DNA of 5,886 bases, taken from NCBI GenBank assembly GCA_030040695.1, contig JASHTE010000275.1:1-5886 (forward strand), in the 5' to 3' direction. The translations under genes were made by a program, and so were the position numbers. This DNA is from Vulcanimicrobiota bacterium (lineage in GTDB: Bacteria > Vulcanimicrobiota > Vulcanimicrobiia > Vulcanimicrobiales > Vulcanimicrobiaceae). Below, piece after piece: positions 1 to 5,026 of the stretch. Every line of letters begins with the position of its first letter. The stretch's first letter is position 1. Under the pieces are notes generated by a model. The model made no database searches. It was not told the DNA's origin and saw only the letters and a list, made by a program, of their open reading frames with translations.

Positions 1-275
1 TCCACGACGAGCGCCTGCTGCCCCATCGAGGTACACATGACGATGCGCGCCGACGGGTCATGCGCGAGAATCTGCTTCACTGCAGCAATGCCGTCCATCT
101 CCGGCATGACGACGTCCATCGTCACGAGATCCGGATGAAGCTCCACGTACTTTTCCACCGCCTCCACGCCGTTTTGCGCCTCTCCGACAACGTCGAAGCC
201 GCTCTTCGCAAGGATGCCCTTGATCATCATTCGCATCACGACCGCGTCGTCGACGATGAGAACGCGCTTACTCAT
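1..275 (-). CDS. cheY: CheY, chemotaxis response regulator (3' end beyond window)
   Basis: Single-domain receiver protein that, when phosphorylated by CheA, diffuses to the flagellar motor switch and alters rotation. The 91 codons present run off the left edge; the family is about 120 residues, so roughly 30 C-terminal residues, including the conserved Lys, are missing. Visible features are the acidic pair D9-D10 in KRVLIVDDA, the phospho-acceptor D54 in LVTMDVVMPEMDG, and the switch Thr/Ser (T82-S83) in MCTSMGQQ. The MRMMIKGIL helix and the MGQQ segment closely resemble Bacillus-type CheY rather than a DNA-binding regulator's receiver, although a longer protein with an output domain past the edge cannot be excluded. 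Start is ATG 275, preceded by a GGGG-A ribosome binding site. It diverges from the propeller lipoprotein gene across a 168-nt gap and lies on the same strand as the FliO-like gene. Confidence 0.92.
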   Translation of the reverse strand, partial: MSKRVLIVDDAVVMRMMIKGILAKSGFDVVGEAQNGVEAVEKYVELHPDLVTMDVVMPEMDGIAAVKQILAHDPSARIVMCTSMGQQALVV

Positions 276-389
276 GCTGTTTCCCCACACAGATAGCCAT
301 TCGGCCAGCGTAGCTACCTTCTTTACCGGCGACGGGTCGACCGCTTGTAAAGCTTCTGCAATTGCCCTCGGGGGGATTTAAGGTACTCA

Positions 390-424
390 GCCTTCAATAA
401 GAAGGCCTTGAAGACGCCTTTTTT
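390..424 (+). promoter_or_regulatory. Leader with two mutually exclusive hairpins (attenuator-like)
   Basis: In the leader of the propeller gene, GAAGGC at 401-406 can pair with GCCTTC at 390-395 (perfect 6-bp stem, loop aataa). Alternatively it can pair with GCCTTT at 416-421 (5 bp plus one G-U, 9-nt loop), whose 3' arm runs into a six-T run at 419-424. A third GCCTTT at 438-443 begins at the last base of the ribosome binding site. The geometry resembles an antiterminator/terminator pair, but the terminator stem is short. No function is demonstrated, and the pairing could be chance. I found no convincing promoter boxes for either divergent gene in 276-443. Confidence 0.35.
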
Positions 425-430
425 ACCACA

Positions 431-438
431 AGGGGGAG
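431..438 (+). promoter_or_regulatory. Shine-Dalgarno that selects the TTG 444 start
   Basis: AGGGGGAG ends 5 nt before the TTG codon at 444. An upstream in-frame TTG at 408 has only GAAGG at 401-405, which is 2 nt away and therefore too close. Starting at 444 also places an ideal lipoprotein signal peptide at the very N-terminus, so the two lines of evidence agree. Confidence 0.7.
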
Positions 439-443
439 CCTTT

Positions 444-1490
444 TTGCGACATACGCTCGGCGTGACTGCGGGCATCATGGCGGCCGCCGCACTCCTGGCG
501 GGATGCGGCAAGACCTATCCTGTGAGCACGGTCGTGCCGACGGCAACGCCGATAAAGCCCTACGTCTCGAGCGTATACATCTTCCCCACACCCACTGCGA
601 GTCCGGCGACCTCGCCGAGTGCGGAGCCGATGGGGATTGCGTCCGCCGCGTCCACCTCCAACTGCGCGAGTGAGGAGATTTGGTTCACGCTCGAACGGAC
701 CGACCAGGTCGGCTTCCTCAACGACGAAGCCAAGTACGAGTTCTACACCCTGCCGAACCCAGGCTCCGAGCCCTACGGCATCGCGTGCGGTATCAACGGA
801 TTCATGTGGTTCACCGAATACGCAGGCGACCGCATCGGCACGTTCGACACGAGTACCAGCACCTTCACCGAATACTCGATTCCCACGACGGACTCCGAGC
901 CGACCGCGATCGTGCTCGGCTCGGACAACGGCCTTTGGTTCACCGAGTCGAACACGGGCAAAATCGGGCGCATCGACCAGACGAGCGACGCGATTACCGA
1001 AACCTCCCTGACCGGTGGATCGGCGACGGAGCCCTTCGACGCAACGCTCGGACCCGACGAGAACATCTGGTTTACGCTCGAAGGCAGCGACCAGATCGGC
1101 GTCATCACGCCCTCTTACGGCGTAACGCTCTACAACGTACCGACGGCGAGCGCAGAGCCGTACGCCATCATCAGCGCTGAGAACGAGCTCTGGTTCACCG
1201 AGGAGAACGCCGGTAAGATCGGGAGCATCACGACGAACACCGGCACGGTGACCGAGGTCACGCTGACCGCCTGCCCGCATCCGCAATCACTCGTCTTCGG
1301 CGTCGATTCGAACTTCTACATCTTCTGCTCCGGGCAGACCACGTTCGTGCAGTACGATCCCTTTACGGGTGCGCAGACGAGCTACGATCTCAGATCAGGC
1401 TCCGTTGCGCAGTGGTCGATCCTCGGCTTCGATCAGAAAATCTACCTCACCGACAGCGGACTGAACGCGATCACTCAGATATCGTACTGA
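444..1490 (+). CDS. Lipoprotein with seven-bladed Vgb-like (streptogramin lyase family) beta-propeller
   Basis: Predicted 348-residue exported lipoprotein starting at TTG 444. The N-terminus is Arg-His followed by a hydrophobic stretch and the lipobox LAGC, with C21 as the lipid-modified residue. A Thr/Pro/Ser/Ala-rich linker reaches to about residue 75. Seven repeats of 41-44 residues follow, built on the pattern (I/L)WFTE-x-x-(A/T)GKIG-x-I. WFT or its equivalent falls near residues 80, 122, 165, 209, 250, 291 and 333; the last two blades are degenerate (NFYIF, KIYLT). This is the fold of virginiamycin B lyase (Vgb). However, the mature protein has a single histidine (residue 279, in CPHPQ) where Vgb chemistry uses two, so a lyase role is unlikely. 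More plausible, by inference, is a structural, binding or sensing role on the cell envelope. An in-frame TTG at 408 would add 12 residues. The 3' end overlaps the convergent FliO-like gene by 20 bp. Confidence 0.85.
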   Translation: MRHTLGVTAGIMAAAALLAGCGKTYPVSTVVPTATPIKPYVSSVYIFPTPTASPATSPSAEPMGIASAASTSNCASEEIWFTLERTDQVGFLNDEAKYEFYTLPNPGSEPYGIACGINGFMWFTEYAGDRIGTFDTSTSTFTEYSIPTTDSEPTAIVLGSDNGLWFTESNTGKIGRIDQTSDAITETSLTGGSATEPFDATLGPDENIWFTLEGSDQIGVITPSYGVTLYNVPTASAEPYAIISAENELWFTEENAGKIGSITTNTGTVTEVTLTACPHPQSLVFGVDSNFYIFCSGQTTFVQYDPFTGAQTSYDLRSGSVAQWSILGFDQKIYLTDSGLNAITQISY

Positions 1491-1710
1491 GTACTACGAC
1501 ATCGCCCGTGCCTACGAGCATCTCCCGAGCGTCGACGCGCACGAGATGCAGCACGCTCTGCGGCGCGAGGACAACGCTCTCGACCACGTGAATGCGCCGC
1601 GGGCCGCTTGGCGCTCGCGCCCGCTGCACGAGGCGGCCGACGATCCCCAATGCGCCGAGCATCACGGCAACCGTCGCAAGCGCCACCAGGTAGTGAGGCC
1701 AAAAGCCCAT
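1471..1710 (-). CDS. Small FliO-like membrane protein (flagellar biosynthesis)
   Basis: A 79-residue protein starting at ATG 1710; a GTG at 1713 is the adjacent alternative. One hydrophobic segment covers roughly residues 6-25 (YLVALATVAVMLGALGIVG) and is followed by a basic stretch. The soluble tail has the FliO pattern: RIHVVESVVLAP, then SVLHLVRVDAREMLVG, then a short VVVL strand. In other bacteria FliO assists assembly of FliP/FliQ/FliR, the core of the flagellar export gate. The match is by motif only, and the protein is at the short end of the family, so it is called FliO-like. Its ATG shares a base with the trpG stop (TGATG), and GAAGG lies 6 nt upstream of ATG, favouring ATG over GTG and implying translational coupling. 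No flagellar gene follows directly; its 3' end runs into the convergent lipoprotein gene. Confidence 0.68.
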   Translation of the reverse strand: MGFWPHYLVALATVAVMLGALGIVGRLVQRARAPSGPRRIHVVESVVLAPQSVLHLVRVDAREMLVGTGDVVVLSTISE

Positions 1711-2282
1711 CACACGCCTTCGAGAAAGTTCTTCACGAGTCGCGCCCCGTGCTCGCTCATCACGGATTCCGGATGAAACTGCACCGCGTGGACCGGGCGC
1801 TCGCGATGCGTGATGCCCTGGATCACGCCCTCTTCGCTCCGGGCGGTTATTCTCAGCGCGTGCGGGAGCGACGCGTCGTCGAGCGCGAGCGAATGGTAAC
1901 GCGTCGCAATCAGTGGTGACGGAAGCCCTGCGAAGAGGCCGCTTCCGTCATGCTCGACACGCGAGGTCTTTCCATGCATCAGCCGCGGCGCATGCCCGAC
2001 GGTACCGCCGAGCGCCTCGCCGATCGCCTGCAGTCCCAAGCAGACGCCAAAGAGCGGCGTGCCGCCATCGATCGCGGCACGCACGATCGCGAGCACGCGC
2101 GGAATCTCGCGCGGGTGGCCCGGCCCCGGCCCGATCACGATTGCTTCGTATCGTTCGTGGAGCTCCGGCACGAGCTTCGGGTCGTCGCTGAGAACGACGT
2201 CGGGTTTCGCGCCTTGCGAGGCGAGCAAGTGCACAACGTTATATGCGAACGAGTCGTAGTGATCGACGTAGAGCACCTTCAT
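1710..2282 (-). CDS. trpG: Anthranilate/aminodeoxychorismate synthase, glutamine amidotransferase subunit
   Basis: 190-residue class I glutamine amidotransferase, normal length for TrpG/PabA. It hydrolyses glutamine and channels ammonia to its chorismate-binding partner. It opens with the family signature VDHYDSFAYNV, carries the oxyanion loop GPGPGHP (51-57), the nucleophile C81 in FGVCLGLQAIGE, the MHGKTS motif (102-107), and the catalytic H170 and E172 in AVQFHPES. The frame is open for 36 more codons upstream, but those lie inside trpE in another frame and do not resemble the family. ATG 2282 overlaps the trpE stop as ATGA, and the protein begins canonically (MKVLYVD). A weak GAGAGG lies too far upstream, so coupled re-initiation is likely. 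Many bacteria share one such subunit between tryptophan and folate synthesis; the name trpG follows from the TrpE-like partner, and pabA is the alternative. Confidence 0.9.
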   Translation of the reverse strand: MKVLYVDHYDSFAYNVVHLLASQGAKPDVVLSDDPKLVPELHERYEAIVIGPGPGHPREIPRVLAIVRAAIDGGTPLFGVCLGLQAIGEALGGTVGHAPRLMHGKTSRVEHDGSGLFAGLPSPLIATRYHSLALDDASLPHALRITARSEEGVIQGITHRERPVHAVQFHPESVMSEHGARLVKNFLEGV

Positions 2283-3607
2283 AGAGTGACTCTGAGGACC
2301 TCTCTCGCAATCCGAGTCTTGCTCAGGATCTCTTCGTACTCCGCCGCGGGATCGCTGTCGGCGACGATTCCAGCCGACGCCTGCCACCACGCTCTTCCCT
2401 TCTGAACGTGTACGCTACGGAGCGTGATGCAGGAGTCGAAGTCGCCGCCGTAGCTCCAACGTCCGATGCTGCCTGCGTAGAAGCCGCGCGTCACCGGCTC
2501 GAGCTCGTCGATGATCTGCATGGCCCGCACTTTCGGCGTCCCCGTGACCGTGCCGGCGGGAAAGCCCGCACGGAAGAGATCGAGCGCATCGCAGGGGGGG
2601 CGCAGCCTCCCCGTGACGTCGGAGACGATGTGCATCACGTGGCTGTACCGCTCGATCTGCAGCAACTCATCGACGTCGACGCTTCCAAACTCGCAGACCG
2701 CACCAAGGTCGTTGCGCCCCAGATCGACGAGCATCACGTGCTCGGCGCGCTCCTTCTCGTTCGCGAGCAGCTCCTGCGCGATTCGCGCATCCTCATCGTC
2801 GCTCTCGCCCCGCGGCCGTGTTCCGGCGAGTGGCCGAATCCGTGCGCGGCGTCCTTCGAGACGCACGAGAAACTCCGGCGAGGCCCCAAGCAGCTCGCCG
2901 AAGGGCGTCTCGACGTAGAACATGTAGGGCGAAGCATTACGCCGACGCAGCGCGCGGTAGAGGTCGAACGGATCGCCTTCGAGCGTAGCGCTGAAGCGAA
3001 TGCCGAGCTGCAGTTGGTAGACGTCCCCGTCGTAGACGTGCCGCTTCACCGCGTCGACGAGCTCGAGGTATCGTGCCCGTTCGATGCTCTGCGAGATCGG
3101 GCCGGCGCCGCGTACTTCGCCCGGTAACGCCGGCGTAGCGCGAGCGAGCCGCTCGACGTAACCATCGATGCGTCGCTCGAGCGCCGAACCCTCGGCGCCG
3201 CATGTCCAGATCGTAAGCATGTCCGTAAAATGATCGAAGATCAGCCAACCGGAGGGAATGGCGACGTACGCTGCCTGCATTGCAGGAGCATCCGGATTGC
3301 GTCTCGGCAAATGGGCCATCGGGCGCGCCGCATCGTACGCGAATGCGACGAGCGCTCCGCCGAGCTCACCATCGTCGCGTATTGCACGGTACGGCTCGAT
3401 CCACGCTCGTATCTCCTCGAAGAGCCTCTCGCCGGCATCGAAGCTGCGAGCGTCGAGATAGTCGATTCCCAAGAACGAATAGCGCGAGATGCGCCCCCCG
3501 TGTTCGACCGACTCCAAGAGACACGACGGCGCCCCTCCCGCGAGCGCGAGATAGGCGCCGATCGGCGTGAAGACGTCGGCCGGAAGGCGCCGAACGCGAG
3601 CGTTCAC
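2279..3607 (-). CDS. trpE: Anthranilate synthase component I (TrpE; PabB is the alternative)
   Basis: 442-residue chorismate-utilising enzyme that, with the amidotransferase encoded next, converts chorismate to anthranilate, the first committed step to tryptophan. The N-terminal domain has LLES at 30-33 followed by RYSFLG, the motif associated with tryptophan feedback binding in TrpE. The catalytic domain shows NASPYMFY (224-231), PLAGTRPRG (259-267), EHVMLVDLGRND (289-300), GTVTGTPKVRAM (352-363) and GIVADSDPAAEYEE (413-426). PabB enzymes normally have Lys in PIKGT, which forms a covalent intermediate; here the residue is Ala261, as in TrpE. That and LLES favour TrpE, although 442 residues is closer to typical PabB length. 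Start is GTG 3607, with AAGG 8 nt upstream, overlapping the preceding stop as GTGA. A C7 tract encodes RPPC around residue 337 and the frame is intact across it. Confidence 0.85.
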   Translation of the reverse strand: MNARVRRLPADVFTPIGAYLALAGGAPSCLLESVEHGGRISRYSFLGIDYLDARSFDAGERLFEEIRAWIEPYRAIRDDGELGGALVAFAYDAARPMAHLPRRNPDAPAMQAAYVAIPSGWLIFDHFTDMLTIWTCGAEGSALERRIDGYVERLARATPALPGEVRGAGPISQSIERARYLELVDAVKRHVYDGDVYQLQLGIRFSATLEGDPFDLYRALRRRNASPYMFYVETPFGELLGASPEFLVRLEGRRARIRPLAGTRPRGESDDEDARIAQELLANEKERAEHVMLVDLGRNDLGAVCEFGSVDVDELLQIERYSHVMHIVSDVTGRLRPPCDALDLFRAGFPAGTVTGTPKVRAMQIIDELEPVTRGFYAGSIGRWSYGGDFDSCITLRSVHVQKGRAWWQASAGIVADSDPAAEYEEILSKTRIAREVLRVTL

Positions 3608-3795
3608 TGCTCGCGCCTTCGTTCGCGCGCGATCCAGGCCTCGCGGCGACGCAACTCGAGCCGCTCCAAGAGCGCCCGCTCGCGAGAGGCTTCCTGCAGG
3701 GCCGTTGCGGCACGCAGCATCTCCTGACGCAGCTCTTCTTCAACTCGTCTGCGAGCCTCGAGCAGCGGCTCGAGGGCGAAGTAGGGCTTGCCCAT
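3604..3795 (-). CDS. Short coiled-coil protein, FliJ N-terminus-like (tentative)
   Basis: A 63-residue frame from ATG 3795. TTG 3831 (75 residues) and ATG 3807 are alternatives in the same frame, but none has a strong ribosome binding site; 3795 has only GGA at a plausible 7-nt distance. After MGKPYFALEPLLEARRR the rest is one highly charged, heptad-like helix rich in Glu, Arg, Leu and Ala. That opening resembles the N-terminus of FliJ, the flagellar export chaperone/ATPase stalk, which is usually about 145 residues and folds as a two-helix hairpin. Only the first helix would be present here. The residues added by the longer starts (PRPPVVV) do not look like FliJ. Coding is supported by its tight position, following purA by a few tens of bases and overlapping trpE by 4 bp. 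Charged low-complexity helices resemble many families, so the FliJ link is weak. Confidence 0.5.
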   Translation of the reverse strand: MGKPYFALEPLLEARRRVEEELRQEMLRAATALQEASRERALLERLELRRREAWIARERRREQ

Positions 3796-3834
3796 TCCGG
3801 AGTCCATCACGACGACCGGCGGCCGCGGCAAGAG

Positions 3835-4950
3835 TTACCGCGCAAGATCGTCGCGCTCGGGGCCGACGGAGACGAGCTCGATGGGAACGCCGATCAGATT
3901 CTGCAGCGTCGTGACGAAGCGGCCGGCTGCCGGCGGGAGATCGGGGATGCGCCGAATGCCGCGTATCTCCTCGGCCCAGCCTTCGAGATACTGCGTCTCG
4001 TTGGCGCCGTCGGATGTATAGGCGGTGACGATCCCCACGCGCTCGAAGCCGGAGAGCACGTCGAGCTTCGTCAGCGCGACGGCATCGATGCCGTTGAGCT
4101 GCACCGCGTAGCGTGCGAGGACCGCGTCGAACCATCCGCAACGCCGCGGACGGCCGGTGACGGTTCCAAACTCGCGACCGCGCTCGCGCAGACGCTCTCC
4201 TTCTCGGCCGTGCAGCTCCGATGGGAATGGTCCGGCTCCGACGCGGGTGCAGTACGCTTTCGCGATGCCGATGACGCGATTGACCACCTTAGGGCCGATG
4301 CCGAGCCCCGTGCACGCGGCACCGGCGATCGTTGAAGAGCTCGTCACGTATGGATAGGTTCCGTAAATAACGTCGAGCATCGTGCCCTGCGCTCCCTCGG
4401 CAAGTACACGCTTGCGCTGAGCAAGGCGCTCGTGAATGTACGCGACGCCGTCGACGACGTGCGCGGAGACGCGCTTCGCTTGGGGAGTCGAGGCGCGCTC
4501 ACAGTACTCGCGAAGCGGCACGCCTACTCGCGAAGCGCGATCGGCGTATGCCGGGCCGATACCGCGTCCGGTCGTGCCGATCGGCTGCGCACGCTCCGCT
4601 TCACGCCGTTTGTCCGCTTCGATATGCGTCTGCAGCACGACGTGCGCGCGGTCTGAGATGAATAACCGGTGCGCGTCGACGCCGAGCTTCGCGAGCAGAT
4701 CGAGCTCTTCGACGAGCGTCTCCAGATTAACGACGCAGCCGCCCCCTATGAAAAGCTCGTTCTTCTCCTGCAGCACACCTGAAGGCACGAGGCGCAGGGC
4801 TATTCGTTCGTTGCCGACGACGAGCGAATGCCCAGCATTGTCGCCGCCGCTGAAGCGCGCTACGACGTCGTACTCGCGGGCATAGAAGTCAACGATCCGC
4901 CCTTTGCCCTCGTCGCCCCATTGCAGACCGACGATAACGTCGACGCTCAT
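3835..4950 (-). CDS. purA: Adenylosuccinate synthetase, compact form
   Basis: Cytosolic enzyme joining IMP and aspartate with GTP hydrolysis to give adenylosuccinate, the first step from IMP to AMP. Signature motifs are GLQWGDEGKG at 8-17 with catalytic D13, GGDNAGH at 35-41 with H41, TTGRGIGPAY at 126-135, EGAQGT at 185-190, PYVTSSST at 200-207, TGRPRRCGWFD at 265-275, the guanine-recognising TKLD at 294-297 and GPERDD near the C-terminus. At 371 residues it is about 55 shorter than the usual bacterial enzyme of roughly 425-430. Most of the loss lies between GIGPAYADRASR and VLAEGAQGT, while every active-site motif remains, so it should be active. Start ATG 4950 is the only reasonable one: the family begins immediately before GLQWGDEGKG, and a purine-rich AGAGAAGGA sits just upstream. 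It appears to lead the transcript containing trpEG. Confidence 0.97.
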   Translation of the reverse strand: MSVDVIVGLQWGDEGKGRIVDFYAREYDVVARFSGGDNAGHSLVVGNERIALRLVPSGVLQEKNELFIGGGCVVNLETLVEELDLLAKLGVDAHRLFISDRAHVVLQTHIEADKRREAERAQPIGTTGRGIGPAYADRASRVGVPLREYCERASTPQAKRVSAHVVDGVAYIHERLAQRKRVLAEGAQGTMLDVIYGTYPYVTSSSTIAGAACTGLGIGPKVVNRVIGIAKAYCTRVGAGPFPSELHGREGERLRERGREFGTVTGRPRRCGWFDAVLARYAVQLNGIDAVALTKLDVLSGFERVGIVTAYTSDGANETQYLEGWAEEIRGIRRIPDLPPAAGRFVTTLQNLIGVPIELVSVGPERDDLAR

Positions 4951-4961
4951 GTCCTTCTCTT

Positions 4962-5006
4962 TGTCATCCTGAGGGCAGCGCCGTAGGCGCGGAGTCGAAA
5001 GACGAG
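4962..5006. repeat. GTCATCCTGAG-type palindromic intergenic repeat
   Basis: Between the GH125 stop and purA lies TGTCATCCTGAGGGCA, then a perfect hairpin GCGCC (4978-4982) / GTA / GGCGC (4986-4990), then GGAGTCGAAAGACGAG. The order (GTCATCCTGAG, short GC hairpin, GGAGTCGAA-GACG) resembles a dispersed intergenic element that I recall from several environmental bacterial phyla. Only one copy is visible here, so its repetitive nature rests on that recollection. On the minus strand the hairpin has no U-run after it, so it is not a classical terminator for the GH125 gene. Confidence 0.55.
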
Positions 5007-5026
5007 CACCAGCTCCAAAGACGCCT

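Noticed and set aside
276..443. Sigma-70 promoters for the divergent cheY and lipoprotein genes
   Set aside because: Candidate boxes (for example TTGCCC 362-367 with TACTCA 384-389) match the consensus poorly; not better than chance in my reading.
423..1286. Long minus-strand open frame (287 codons) opposite the propeller gene
   Set aside because: Arg/Gly-rich translation with no domain pattern; the opposite strand carries clear seven-fold WFTE repeats and a signal peptide, so this is an antisense shadow of GC-rich codons.
444..1490. Antibiotic-resistance (virginiamycin B lyase) gene
   Set aside because: Fold-level similarity only; lipid anchor present and the catalytic histidines appear to be absent.
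2594..2600. Seven-G run as a possible phase-variation tract in trpE
   Set aside because: The frame is intact, the tract simply encodes Pro-Pro in a GC-rich gene, and slippage control of a housekeeping enzyme is implausible.
2408..3127. Plus-strand open frame (239 codons) opposite trpE
   Set aside because: Lies antisense to conserved TrpE motifs, has no ribosome binding site of note and no recognisable family.
4978..4990. Rho-independent terminator after the GH125 gene
   Set aside because: The 5-bp hairpin is not followed by a U-run on the minus strand.
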